Assembly: GCA_964452355.1 (NCBI GenBank)
Contig: CAYVKV010000002.1
Location: 124,001-188,000 of the forward strand
Direction of reading: 5' to 3'
Origin: UBA1450 sp964452355
Lineage (GTDB): Bacteria; Patescibacteriota; Microgenomatia; UBA1406; GWC2-37-13
DNA length: 64,000 nt
Part shown: piece after piece, positions 34,649 through 43,572 of the stretch
Layout of the letters: every line of letters starts with the position of its first letter
Numbering within the stretch: position 1 is the stretch's first letter
The notes under the pieces: generated by a model
Told to the model about the DNA's origin: nothing
Databases searched by the model: none
What the model saw: only the letters and a program-made list of their open reading frames with translations
Program-made: the position numbers and the translations under genes

Positions 34649-35674
34649 ATGGAACTGCAACAACTACTTAATAATCTTCCTGAACTTCACGCGCATATCG
34701 GCTCATCTATTGCACCTCATGTATATTGGCATATTGCAAACTCCGAAGGATTTAAACTTCCCAAGCGTGACTACCATGAATTTGTCGATCACGTCGTGCT
34801 TTCCCCCGATCGAAAAATGACTTTGAAAGAATACCTTGATACAATCTATCATCCAATTCTTGATAAGTTGTCGACCGGTGCAATCGCACTTGAAAAGGGA
34901 GTGTATGAGACATTTAGCGGCGCATATCGTGCCAATCATATCACGCTCTATGAGCTGCGAGGAAACCCCATGAAACACAATAGAGAAGGAGAAGTAGATC
35001 TTGACCATGCGATAATGGCGATGCTTCGGGGTATGGAACGCGCACTTCTTGAATATCCAAAAATGAGAGCAGGGCTGATATTCTGTCTTGATCGACAGTT
35101 TTCTTTTGAACACAACCAAATCATTGTCGAAAAAGCGATCAAATATCGTCATCGAGGCGTCGTTGGCATTGATTTTTCAAACTACAATAAAACAGGATTT
35201 CATTTCAAAGATTATATTGGACTCGTGCAAAAAGCACGTGATAATGGATTGAAAATTACTGCACATTCCGGTGAGACCGATGACACCAATGATATGTGGG
35301 AATGCATCGACACCATTAACCCCGATCGAATCGGCCATGGAGTCAAAGCAGCATATGATAAGAAACTTATGAAAGAACTTGCGACAAGGAAAATCACCCT
35401 TGAAGTATGCCCCTTAAGCAATCTGATGACTAAGGCAATAAAAGATGATGCAGAAATGACGCATGTTCTTCAGACGCTTTTTTCAGAAGGAGTTCAGTTT
35501 TCAATAAACACCGATTGGCCAGAAACACTCAAAGATGGTCATCTTCGCCAGCAATACAAATACATCCTTGATCGGAAGATGTTGACTGAAGAACAAATAA
35601 AACAAACGATACATTGGGGATTTGATGCAACATTTATCCCGATGAAAGAGAATACAACAAATTTATATCTGTAA
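34649..35674 (+). CDS. adenosine deaminase family protein
   Basis: 341 residues, TIM-barrel metal hydrolase. Metal and catalytic motifs in order: LPELHAHIGSS (HxH), KITAHSGETDD (His and Glu), PDRIGHGVKAA, LEVCPLSNLMT and SINTDWPETL (the metal Asp; the usual TDDP reads TDWP). Deaminates adenosine or a related purine nucleoside to inosine, feeding the IMP dehydrogenase encoded 2 nt downstream. Adenine deaminase or a modified-nucleoside deaminase are alternatives given the altered last motif. Confidence 0.87.
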   Translation: MELQQLLNNLPELHAHIGSSIAPHVYWHIANSEGFKLPKRDYHEFVDHVVLSPDRKMTLKEYLDTIYHPILDKLSTGAIALEKGVYETFSGAYRANHITLYELRGNPMKHNREGEVDLDHAIMAMLRGMERALLEYPKMRAGLIFCLDRQFSFEHNQIIVEKAIKYRHRGVVGIDFSNYNKTGFHFKDYIGLVQKARDNGLKITAHSGETDDTNDMWECIDTINPDRIGHGVKAAYDKKLMKELATRKITLEVCPLSNLMTKAIKDDAEMTHVLQTLFSEGVQFSINTDWPETLKDGHLRQQYKYILDRKMLTEEQIKQTIHWGFDATFIPMKENTTNLYL

Positions 35675-35676
35675 CC

Positions 35677-36825
35677 ATGAATCACTCACATAAAATAACC
35701 GGCCAAGGAATAACGTATGATGATGTGCTCCTGGTTCCAGGCTACAGTGATTTCAAGCGACAAGAAATAAATCTCAAAACAAAGCTTACCAAAACAATTA
35801 GTCTTGAAACCCCATTTATTTCCGCACCCATGGACACGGTGACCGAATCAGATCTTGCTATAGCTCTTGCGAAAGAGGGAGGAATTGGAATCATTCATAG
35901 AAATCTTACGATCGACGACCAAACTACACAGGTCAAAACGGTGAAAGATCAACATCTTCTTGTTGGAGCTGCAGTTGGCGCAAGCAAAGGATCAATCGAA
36001 CGAGCAAAATCACTTATAAATGCAGGAGTTGACGTACTCGTCATTGATTCTGCTCATGGGTATGCAGATTATATTATCGACACAATAAAAGAATTAAAAT
36101 CATCCTTTCGAGAACTTCAAATTATCGCAGGAAATGTCGCAACGTATGATGGAGCACGAGCACTTATTGAAGCGGGTGCTGATGGACTCCGAGTCGGTAT
36201 GGGACCCGGTGCAATCTGCACCACTCGAATCATTTCGGGAATGGGAGTACCACAGATCACTGCAATTCTTGAGACCGCACAAGCTGCTAAGGAATTTGAT
36301 ATCCCAATCATCGCCGATGGTGGTATCAACTACTCAGGCGACATGGTGAAGGCATTTGCCGCTGGAGCAAGCACGGTTATGATGGGAAGTATGTTTGCAT
36401 CCTGTCAAGAAGCGCCAGGTGAGAAAGTAGAACTCTCAACAGAGCAAGTGCCGTCTCGTTTTAAGAGCATCCTCAAACGAAATACTGAGACATATACGTT
36501 CAAGTCGTATCGCGGTATGGGATCAATTGGCGCGATGAAAAAAGGTACTGAAATCAAATCCGAGGATGAGTTTCATGGGAAAAGTTATGAAGATCGAGTG
36601 CTTGTTGCAGAGGGTGTCGAAGGACTCGTTCCAGTTCGTGGCACGGTCAAATCGGTAATCGAACAGGCAATCGGAGGCATCAGATCTGGCATGTATTATG
36701 TCGGAACAAAAACAATTTCCGAACTTCAGGAAAAAGGCACCTTTACTCAAATCACTCAAGCTTCTCTTTCCGAAAGTCACCCACACGATATTCTTGTTAC
36801 CAATGCAGGTGAAAACTACCAATGA
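35677..36825 (+). CDS. guaB: IMP dehydrogenase without CBS domains
   Basis: 382 residues against about 485. The TIM barrel is complete: GITYDDVLLVPGYSDF, SAPMDTVTE, the catalytic Cys loop GPGAICTTRIISGMGVPQ, IADGGINYSGD, YRGMGSIGAM and AEGVEGLVPVRG. The two regulatory CBS (Bateman) domains that normally follow IGIIHRNL are missing; the chain runs straight from NLTIDDQTTQV to barrel sequence. It converts IMP to XMP, the committed GMP step. It is expected to lack ATP/GTP control through the Bateman module. It overlaps guaA by 4 nt. Confidence 0.95.
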   Translation: MNHSHKITGQGITYDDVLLVPGYSDFKRQEINLKTKLTKTISLETPFISAPMDTVTESDLAIALAKEGGIGIIHRNLTIDDQTTQVKTVKDQHLLVGAAVGASKGSIERAKSLINAGVDVLVIDSAHGYADYIIDTIKELKSSFRELQIIAGNVATYDGARALIEAGADGLRVGMGPGAICTTRIISGMGVPQITAILETAQAAKEFDIPIIADGGINYSGDMVKAFAAGASTVMMGSMFASCQEAPGEKVELSTEQVPSRFKSILKRNTETYTFKSYRGMGSIGAMKKGTEIKSEDEFHGKSYEDRVLVAEGVEGLVPVRGTVKSVIEQAIGGIRSGMYYVGTKTISELQEKGTFTQITQASLSESHPHDILVTNAGENYQ

Positions 36826-38363
36826 TTGTCATAGTAGATTTTGGATCTCAAACAACTCACCTTATCTCGCGTCGGTTTCGTGAAATTTCCGTAGGTACCA
36901 TTATCGTTGAGCCGGAAGAATTCTTTGAAAAAACAAAAAATAGAAAGGTAAAAGGCATCGTTCTTTCCGGAGGTCCGGGAGATGCGTATAAAGAAGACGC
37001 GCTCACGATTGACCCAACAATACTTGAGATGCATATTCCTGTTTTGGGTATTTGTTATGGCGAACAGGTTATTGCAGAAATTCTGGGAGGCAAAGTAAAG
37101 CCAGGAAAGAAAAAAGAGTATGGACCCGCAGTGTTAAAAATAATCAAACCATCTCCCCTTTTTGTTCTTCCGACGACCGACGACAAACAACTGACAACTA
37201 TAAACGTTTGGATGAATCATGGAGACGAAGTAGGTAAAATCCCAAATGGATTTCAAACTATTGGAAAAACAGAAACCATTCCCTATGCTGCAATTGCAGA
37301 TGAATCTCGAAAAATATACGGCGTTCAATTTCATCCTGAAGTTGTTCATACGCAGTTTGGCATGCAAATTTTGAAAAATTTTGCTGTAATCTGTGGACTT
37401 TTGCCAAAAGATCAACCGATCACTAAGGAGTTTATTGATGAACAAATACTCGATATCAAAGAATCTGTTGGAAAAGAACAGGTCATTGGCGCACTCTCTG
37501 GAGGAGTTGATTCATCTATCGCCTGCCTCATGGTACACCGTGCAATCGGGGCGCAGTTTACCGCAATATATATCGATTCTGGACTTATGCGAGAAGGAGA
37601 AACAGAGGAGCTGAAAAAAGTATTTTCAGATACGTATAAAATGAAAATTCTCATCATAGACGCACAAGATGAATTCATTCATAATCTGAAAGGAATTACC
37701 GATCCCGAACAAAAGCGAAAAATTATCGGGAAAACATTTATTGATGTTTTGGAACGAGAGGCCAAGAAGCTGAACGCGACTTTTTTGGTTCAAGGAACCA
37801 TTTATCCGGATGTTATTGAAAGCGCTGGCACCAAACACGCAAAAAATATTAAAAGCCATCACAATGTTGGCGGACTTCCCGAGCATATGAATGTGGTACT
37901 TCTTGAACCATTGAGAAACTTCTATAAAGATGAGGTGCGGGCTATTGGAACATTACTTAATCTTCCAAAGGAAATAACTCATCGACATCCCTTTCCCGGT
38001 CCCGGACTTGCCATTCGAATCATCGGAGATGTAACTCAGGAAAAAATTGCTATTGTCAAAAAGGCTGATAAAATCGTACGAGACGAAATTCATGCCGCTT
38101 GCCTTGATGATACTCTCTGGCAAGTATTTGCAGTCTACACCGGGATTAAAACAACTGGTGTCCGTGGAGACAATCGCGCATATGGCGAGACGATTGCCAT
38201 TCGCGCTGTCGAATCTCTTGACGTCATGTCCAGTAATTTTGCTAAACTCGATTGGGACCTTCTTGAAAAAATATCTGCTAGAATAGTAACTGAAGTTACT
38301 GAAGTAAATAGAGTGGTGTACGATATCACGAACAAACCTCCAGGAACTGTTGAGTGGGAATAA
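36822..38363 (+). CDS. guaA: GMP synthase (glutamine-hydrolysing)
   Basis: 513 residues, complete. Class I glutaminase first (IVIVDFGSQTTHLI; LGICYGEQVIAE with the Cys, usually GICYGMQ; FHPEVVHT), then the PP-loop ATP pyrophosphatase SGGVDSSIACLM and the C-terminal dimerisation domain ending YDITNKPPGTVEWE. Converts XMP to GMP using ATP and glutamine. The ATGA overlap with guaB means coupled production of the two GMP-pathway enzymes. Confidence 0.97.
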   Translation: MIVIVDFGSQTTHLISRRFREISVGTIIVEPEEFFEKTKNRKVKGIVLSGGPGDAYKEDALTIDPTILEMHIPVLGICYGEQVIAEILGGKVKPGKKKEYGPAVLKIIKPSPLFVLPTTDDKQLTTINVWMNHGDEVGKIPNGFQTIGKTETIPYAAIADESRKIYGVQFHPEVVHTQFGMQILKNFAVICGLLPKDQPITKEFIDEQILDIKESVGKEQVIGALSGGVDSSIACLMVHRAIGAQFTAIYIDSGLMREGETEELKKVFSDTYKMKILIIDAQDEFIHNLKGITDPEQKRKIIGKTFIDVLEREAKKLNATFLVQGTIYPDVIESAGTKHAKNIKSHHNVGGLPEHMNVVLLEPLRNFYKDEVRAIGTLLNLPKEITHRHPFPGPGLAIRIIGDVTQEKIAIVKKADKIVRDEIHAACLDDTLWQVFAVYTGIKTTGVRGDNRAYGETIAIRAVESLDVMSSNFAKLDWDLLEKISARIVTEVTEVNRVVYDITNKPPGTVEWE

Positions 38364-38393
38364 AGATACAAAAATAAGTAGTAAGTATGTATG

Positions 38394-38399
38394 TATAAT
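38394..38399 (+). promoter_or_regulatory. -10 box TATAAT upstream of the second IMPDH/GMPR-family gene
   Basis: TATAAT with a leader of about 60 nt to ATG 38465. TAGAAT near 38431 is an alternative closer box. Confidence 0.35.
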
Positions 38400-38464
38400 G
38401 TCATCTTGTTCATTTCCTTATCTCATGCTGATAGAATACATTTGTTAAGTAGTTGAACTAGTTT

Positions 38465-39532
38465 ATGTCAAACGAATTTAGCCCATATTCTCCTCCGAAG
38501 ATCGCAGCACCAAGAGGTCATATTGTAGAGTGGCAAGATCTTCCGCCAAATGTAGCTATGTCAATTAGATATCAGTCTGTAAATATTCAGCCAAATTCAC
38601 AGACAAAAATTGAACATCGAAAGGACGTTGATCCATCAGTGACACTTGGTCCATATACTCTTCAGTATGGGGTCATCTCAGCACCTATGAGAGGCGTTAC
38701 GGGGAGAAATCTTGCCGAAGCAATGGCATCATATGGCATGATCGGAGCGCTTTACCCTTCTGAAGATATTCGAGAGACGTGTACCATTGCCGATGATTTT
38801 TCAAATAGAAATGTACCATGTATTTACACGGTACGACTTAATGAAAAAATAGATAATGCCAAGATGATTTATGATGCGGGTGGTCAAGTCATCTTACTTG
38901 ACACAGCACACGGTGGCATGTCAAAAGTATTCGAAAGAGCTGAGCAATTAAAAAAAATTGGATTTGCTTCCGTGATTGCGGGTAACATTACAACATTTAA
39001 TCAAGCGGCAGATTATGCAAAAGCAGGTACTATTTCCATTGCAAGAGGATTTGTTGGTCCAGGAAATGTATGTATAACTAAAAAACAAACTGGAGTAGGA
39101 ACTGCCGGTGAAATATCATCAATTTTTGATATGCGAGGAATTCCAAGTTCGACATTACCAGATGGATATTTAAAATTAATTGCAGATGGTGGAATAAAAA
39201 ATGTTGGCGAAATTGCAAAAGCTCTTGCTGCAGGTGCCGATTTTGTAATGATGGGTTCTCTCTTGGCAGGCTACGATGAAGCACCAAGAATATATAATGA
39301 ATTTGGGAATCAAATAATTTATGGTGAGGCTTCAGCAAGAGCAATGAAACATAGAGATGTCGTATTTGATCACTCAAGACAACCTGAGGGTAGAGAGGTT
39401 GAAATTGAAGCAAAAGGTCCAATAATTGAATTTCAAAACGAGATTTCGCATGGAATCAGAAGCGCGATGTCCTATGTTGGTGCTCAAAATCATAGAGAGT
39501 TTGTTGAAAAAACGGTTTGGGCATTTGCATAA
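38465..39532 (+). CDS. IMPDH/GMP-reductase family protein, GMP-reductase-like
   Basis: 355 residues, a second TIM-barrel enzyme of the family just after guaBA. The Cys loop reads GPGNVCITKKQTGVGTAG; the K-x-TGVG continuation resembles GMP reductase (CTTRKKTGVG) more than IMPDH (CTTR...GVGVPQ). Other motifs: SAPMRGVTGRNLAEA, LLDTAHGG, IADGGIKNVGEIAKALAAGADFVMMGSLLAG. If GMP reductase, it would return GMP to IMP and balance the pools. Codons are more AT-rich than in guaA. The assignment between GMPR and a divergent GuaB2 is open. Confidence 0.75.
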   Translation: MSNEFSPYSPPKIAAPRGHIVEWQDLPPNVAMSIRYQSVNIQPNSQTKIEHRKDVDPSVTLGPYTLQYGVISAPMRGVTGRNLAEAMASYGMIGALYPSEDIRETCTIADDFSNRNVPCIYTVRLNEKIDNAKMIYDAGGQVILLDTAHGGMSKVFERAEQLKKIGFASVIAGNITTFNQAADYAKAGTISIARGFVGPGNVCITKKQTGVGTAGEISSIFDMRGIPSSTLPDGYLKLIADGGIKNVGEIAKALAAGADFVMMGSLLAGYDEAPRIYNEFGNQIIYGEASARAMKHRDVVFDHSRQPEGREVEIEAKGPIIEFQNEISHGIRSAMSYVGAQNHREFVEKTVWAFA

Positions 39533-39599
39533 GAAAAGCTATTTTGAGTTGAGAGCTGGTTAATATTAGTATATATTTATACTTAATTCTAATTCGCAG

Positions 39600-40154
39600 A
39601 TGCCCACCCTCACCTTTCACAAACTGTCTTGGAATCAGTTTCAACGCGACTGTGTCAACCTATATAAAGAAAAAGTAAAAGGGACTCAGATAGATATAAT
39701 CATTTCAATAACCCGTGGCGGCAATATAGTATCGCGAATATATTCCGATCTTCTCGGGGTGATCCCGATCTCAAACATCACCATGTCTTCGTACAAAGAT
39801 TTGAAAAAACTCGCCAAACCGATCATTACAGAAGAGCCGAATCGTGACTTTGCTGGAAAAACGATCATGATTGTGGATGAAGTATCCGACACGGGAGCCA
39901 CATTTGAAATTGCTGTTCCCTATTTTAAAAAAAAGAAAGCAAAAAAAATATATACTCTTTCCCCCTACATTAAACCCCATTCTACTTTTATTCCTGACTT
40001 TTGGCTCAAAAAAATTGATGCATGGATCGTGTTTCCATATGACATCAGGGAAACGCTCGAAGGGTTTGAGAAGATGTTTGGAACCAAAGAACGAGCACAA
40101 GAAAAAATGCTTGAGCTTGGATTTAAAGAATGGGAAATTGAAGGTGTATTATGA
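39600..40154 (+). CDS. purine phosphoribosyltransferase family protein
   Basis: 184 residues, type I PRTase. The PRPP-binding motif is MIVDEVSDTGATFEIA (about 91-106), with IISITRGGNIVSRIYSDLLG before it. The C-terminus carries IDAWIVFPYDIRET, resembling xanthine/hypoxanthine-guanine PRTases of archaeal type that recognise the base through a Trp/Phe. It likely salvages guanine, xanthine or hypoxanthine into GMP/XMP/IMP. The next gene's ATG overlaps its stop by 4 nt. Confidence 0.85.
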   Translation: MPTLTFHKLSWNQFQRDCVNLYKEKVKGTQIDIIISITRGGNIVSRIYSDLLGVIPISNITMSSYKDLKKLAKPIITEEPNRDFAGKTIMIVDEVSDTGATFEIAVPYFKKKKAKKIYTLSPYIKPHSTFIPDFWLKKIDAWIVFPYDIRETLEGFEKMFGTKERAQEKMLELGFKEWEIEGVL

Positions 40155-40762
40155 ATAAACTATTAATAGCAACTTCAAACCAGTCCAAGAAAAAAGAAAT
40201 TCTCCATGGTCTTGCTCCACTTGCGAAAATTGGAATTCAAATTCTCACCCTTGACGATGTCACAATAATAGGAGAGCCAATCGAATCAGGCTCAACGTTT
40301 GAGGAAAATGCAAAAATTAAAGCCAAGTTCTATGCTTCACAAGCCAAGATTCCAACTCTTGCTGATGATGGAGGGCTCATGATCGACGCTCTTGATGGCG
40401 CTCCCGGAGTAATCTCACGAAGATGGCCGGGACATGAGGCAACAGATCGAGAACTTATCGATTATGCATTGGAAAAAATGAAAAATATTCCAAAAGATGA
40501 ACGAACCGCTCAACTTAAAACGTGTGTATGTTTTTATAATCCAGCTTCAAACTACCTATCATGTAATGAGCAATCTATTGATGGAATGATGTCTGAAGAG
40601 CCAACTACCTATAACACCTATGGATATCCCTTTCGGGCGTTATTTATCGTCAAGAAGTTCAATAAATTCTATGACGATCTCAGTCAAGATGAGCACAAAG
40701 AAATAAATCATAGATTAAAAGCAATACAACACCTTATTCCAGTTATTTCAAAAAACTTTTAG
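40151..40762 (+). CDS. rdgB: RdgB/HAM1 family non-canonical purine NTP pyrophosphatase
   Basis: 203 residues with family motifs LLIATSNQSKKKEI, GSTFEENAKIKAKFYA, TLADDGGLMIDALDGAPGVISRRWPG and a C-terminal NHRLKAI where many members have SHR. Hydrolyses dITP, ITP and XTP to keep deaminated purines out of nucleic acids. That fits a cluster that makes and moves IMP and XMP. It is coupled to the phosphoribosyltransferase by an ATGA overlap. Confidence 0.92.
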   Translation: MNKLLIATSNQSKKKEILHGLAPLAKIGIQILTLDDVTIIGEPIESGSTFEENAKIKAKFYASQAKIPTLADDGGLMIDALDGAPGVISRRWPGHEATDRELIDYALEKMKNIPKDERTAQLKTCVCFYNPASNYLSCNEQSIDGMMSEEPTTYNTYGYPFRALFIVKKFNKFYDDLSQDEHKEINHRLKAIQHLIPVISKNF

Positions 40763-40768
40763 TATAAT
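40763..40768 (+). promoter_or_regulatory. -10 box TATAAT right after the rdgB stop
   Basis: TATAAT begins one nt past the TAG, then 6 nt (TAATTG) and ATG 40775. The next gene has its own start although the intergenic space is 12 nt. Confidence 0.5.
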
Positions 40769-40774
40769 TAATTG

Positions 40775-41575
40775 ATGGGAATATATAATTTCTTTCTCTA
40801 CTTTATTTTGCCGGCTTTTGCGCTCCTCGGTATCTTTACGAATAAATATTATTACAGTAAGAAACAATCTCAAAAGATGCGCTTCAACATGGGAGAAGAT
40901 CTTTTTTTTGCAAATATCATTTCGCCCATTGTTGCCATTCTCTTAATCATGGGGTTATATATTCAAATTCTTGATATTCAATTTTTGGGAGAAATAAAAT
41001 GGGAACTTATGAGCATTCTTGCTATTACGCTCCTCTCGCTCATTCTTGGAATAGGCATTGGTGGACATGTTACCGCAATTAGTATTGAGCGCGCCGTTCC
41101 AAAATATTTTCAAAATGGAGAATTTAAAAGAATATTATATTTTTTTCACATGCCCTTTGGTCATATTATGACTTTTGTTCCAACAACACTTATCTTATAT
41201 TCCCTCGTACTTCTTGATTTATTCAAAGGAAAAATCGTCTTCATTTCTCAACTTCAACTCATTGTTCTGACTACTTTTGCGATACTTCTTGGCATTGTGA
41301 GTTCTGGAACCATAATCATTACCCATGTGACACGAGTTATGCTGTACACCATGGTGATAATAACGACAACAATATTTATTATTCTTGGAGCCGAATCAAT
41401 CACCCTTCTCGAACACGGATCGGCATACTTTTTTACGACAATATTTATAACATGTATTATTTCACTTACCATCTACCGAAATATTCATCTGATATCGAAA
41501 ACTGCGCATTCCTACCTGCAGTCCAAATTTAAAGATGGCGATCTGGTCAAAATTAATCCAGAAGACGATTCGTAA
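40775..41575 (+). CDS. polytopic membrane protein, unknown
   Basis: 266 residues with about seven helices. Start ATG 40775 is set by the promoter. Notable conserved-looking elements are GIGIGGHVTAISIERAVPKYF near the middle and HMPFGHIMTFVPTTLILYSLVLLDL, with a soluble C-terminal tail (LQSKFKDGDLVKINPEDDS). No known family is recognised. It sits between rdgB and serS on the same strand. Confidence 0.65.
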   Translation: MGIYNFFLYFILPAFALLGIFTNKYYYSKKQSQKMRFNMGEDLFFANIISPIVAILLIMGLYIQILDIQFLGEIKWELMSILAITLLSLILGIGIGGHVTAISIERAVPKYFQNGEFKRILYFFHMPFGHIMTFVPTTLILYSLVLLDLFKGKIVFISQLQLIVLTTFAILLGIVSSGTIIITHVTRVMLYTMVIITTTIFIILGAESITLLEHGSAYFFTTIFITCIISLTIYRNIHLISKTAHSYLQSKFKDGDLVKINPEDDS

Positions 41576-41595
41576 TATACGTTTTTTCCCTATGT

Positions 41596-41601
41596 TACAA
41601 T
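41596..41601 (+). promoter_or_regulatory. -10 box TACAAT, leaderless start of serS
   Basis: TACAAT, 6-nt gap (ACTCAT), ATG 41608. Confidence 0.5.
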
Positions 41602-41607
41602 ACTCAT

Positions 41608-42861
41608 ATGCTTGATATTCAATATATAAAAGACAATACGCAAAAAGTCAAAGACGCAGCAAAGAATAAAAATCGGGAAGTCGATATTGACAAACTTCTT
41701 AAGTTGCACGATCAACGTCTCAATTTCATTCAAAAAATTCAAATACTTCGCGAAGAAAGAAATGAAATTTCGAGCAAACATCCGCCAGATGCTCAAGATA
41801 TTGAACGAGGAAAAAATATTAAAAATGAATTGAAGGAATTCGAAGGTAATCTCAAAAATGTTGAAGAGGAGTTTAATAAACTCATGCTCTATGTCCCCAA
41901 TGTGCCTTTTGATGAGGTGCCCGTCGGAAAAGATGAATCGGCAAATGTGGAAGTAAAAAAATGGGGAGAGCCGACGAAATTTGATTTTGAACCAAAAGAT
42001 CATATCACTCTTGGAAAAGTACTCGACATATTTGATCTTGATCGTGGCTCAAAAATCTCGGGATTTCGTGGATATTTTTTGAAAAATCAGGGTGCAATCC
42101 TCCACATGGCACTCATGATGTATACCCTGAGAAAACTCACTGAAAAAGGATTCACTCCCTTTGTTGCCCCCACAGTAGTTAAATCATTTACTCTGTTTGG
42201 ATCAGGTCATTTTCCTTGGGGAGGTGAGCAGGATGTTTACGGTTTAAATGATGAAGGGACACATCTTGCAGGCACTGCTGAAATTCCAATCACTGCATAT
42301 CATTCGGGAGAAACTTTGAATGAAGAGGACCTTCCAAAAAAATATGTCGGCTTTTCTCCGTGTTACCGACGAGAGGCTGGAGCATATGGAAAAGATACGA
42401 AAGGATTGTATCGTGTTCATGAATTCTGGAAAATTGAACAAGTTATTATTGGAAAGAACGATTTTGACGAAGCAAGAAAAGTTCATGAAGAACTACAAAA
42501 AAACGCAGAAGAAATACTTCAGGAACTGAATCTTCCGTATAGACAACTCTTGATGTGCACCGGTGACATGGGCGAACCACAACATAAGAAGTATGATATT
42601 GAGACATGGATGCCATCACGAAAAGCCTACGGTGAGACGCATTCAAATTCAATCATGGGAGAGTTTCAGGCACGAAGATTAAATATGAGATATAAATCAA
42701 AAGAGGGTAAGACCAAGTATTGCTTTACGTACAATAACACGGCCGTTGCATCTCCTCGAATTCTAATTGCGCTTATTGAAAACTATCAGCAAAAAGACGG
42801 GAGTGTCAAAATTCCAAAAGTTCTCGTTCCATTTACTGGTTTTGATGTCATCAAAAAATAA
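41608..42861 (+). CDS. serS: seryl-tRNA synthetase
   Basis: 417 residues, normal size. The N-terminal antiparallel coiled-coil arm (about 25-105) contacts the long variable arm of tRNA-Ser. Class II core: TAEIPITAYHSGETL, motif 2 FSPCYRREAGAYGKDTKGLYR, HEFWKIEQVI, and motif 3 region NNTAVASPRILIALIENYQ. Complete with the usual ending KIPKVLVPFTGFDVI. A palindromic repeat starts 6 nt past the stop. Confidence 0.97.
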   Translation: MLDIQYIKDNTQKVKDAAKNKNREVDIDKLLKLHDQRLNFIQKIQILREERNEISSKHPPDAQDIERGKNIKNELKEFEGNLKNVEEEFNKLMLYVPNVPFDEVPVGKDESANVEVKKWGEPTKFDFEPKDHITLGKVLDIFDLDRGSKISGFRGYFLKNQGAILHMALMMYTLRKLTEKGFTPFVAPTVVKSFTLFGSGHFPWGGEQDVYGLNDEGTHLAGTAEIPITAYHSGETLNEEDLPKKYVGFSPCYRREAGAYGKDTKGLYRVHEFWKIEQVIIGKNDFDEARKVHEELQKNAEEILQELNLPYRQLLMCTGDMGEPQHKKYDIETWMPSRKAYGETHSNSIMGEFQARRLNMRYKSKEGKTKYCFTYNNTAVASPRILIALIENYQQKDGSVKIPKVLVPFTGFDVIKK

Positions 42862-42866
42862 TACTT

Positions 42867-42924
42867 CGTCATTCCCGACCCCGATCGGGAATCCAGACTG
42901 GATCCCCGCCTGCGCGAGGATGAC
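42867..42924. repeat. REP-like inverted repeat after serS
   Basis: Outer arms GTCAT (42868-42872) and ATGAC (42920-42924) enclose ATTCCCGA-CCCCGA-TCGGGAAT (8-bp stem) and then GGATCCCCGCC...GCGAGGATG. It is clearly GC-richer than its surroundings and follows the ATTCCC...GGGAAT pattern of common bacterial extragenic palindromes. It may also end serS transcripts. Confidence 0.55.
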
Positions 42925-42946
42925 AAGTTGAACTAATTATTAATTA

Positions 42947-42952
42947 TATAAA
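42947..42952 (+). promoter_or_regulatory. possible -10 box TATAAA of the aquaporin gene
   Basis: TATAAA, 8-nt gap, ATG 42961. Weaker than the others. Confidence 0.3.
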
Positions 42953-42960
42953 CCAATCAT

Positions 42961-43572
42961 ATGTATCAAAAGTATCTTGCTGAATATTTCGGCACACTGA
43001 CACTGACCCTCGTTGTAATCTTATCTCTTGCGGGCATTTTTCCTGTTTCTACTCCTATTCTTGCCGCAATAACTTTGGGATTATTTGTTTATAGTGTCGG
43101 ACATATTTCAGGAACACATATTAACCCTGCAGTAACGATTGGCCTTTGGACAATCAAAAAAATAGATGCAAGCGATGCTCTTTCCTATATAATGGTTCAG
43201 GTTTTTGGCGCAATCACCGCTCTCATCATTAGTATGTTCATGGGCATATCATATGAAATAATTGCAGAAAATAATCTCATGATCGGAATTGCAGAAACAA
43301 CTGGAATGATCCTATTCTCATTCGGGATTGCATCAGTTGTTTTTGGCAATGTTCACAAAGCAGTTTCAGGAGTTGTCATAGGAGGATCGCTTTTCATGGG
43401 AATAGCAATTGCCGCCCTCATGGGATCAAATGGCGTCCTCAATCCTGCAGTCGCGGTAGGTATTAAATCGTTTAGCCTGATGTACATGTTTGGACCAATC
43501 GTAGGATCGGTGATCGGAATGAAACTCTATGAGCTTGTTCAATCAGGTCAACCTAAAACCGCAAAAAAGTAA
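42961..43572 (+). CDS. aquaporin/MIP family channel
   Basis: 203 residues, six helices with both half-helix NPA motifs: HISGTHINPAVTIGLW (about 54-69) and GSNGVLNPAVAVGIK (about 155-169). The starting AEYFGTLTLT is the usual MIP opening. The length is short for the family (220-280). Whether it conducts water only or also glycerol cannot be decided. It converges with leuB, whose stop codon is immediately adjacent. Confidence 0.93.
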   Translation: MYQKYLAEYFGTLTLTLVVILSLAGIFPVSTPILAAITLGLFVYSVGHISGTHINPAVTIGLWTIKKIDASDALSYIMVQVFGAITALIISMFMGISYEIIAENNLMIGIAETTGMILFSFGIASVVFGNVHKAVSGVVIGGSLFMGIAIAALMGSNGVLNPAVAVGIKSFSLMYMFGPIVGSVIGMKLYELVQSGQPKTAKK

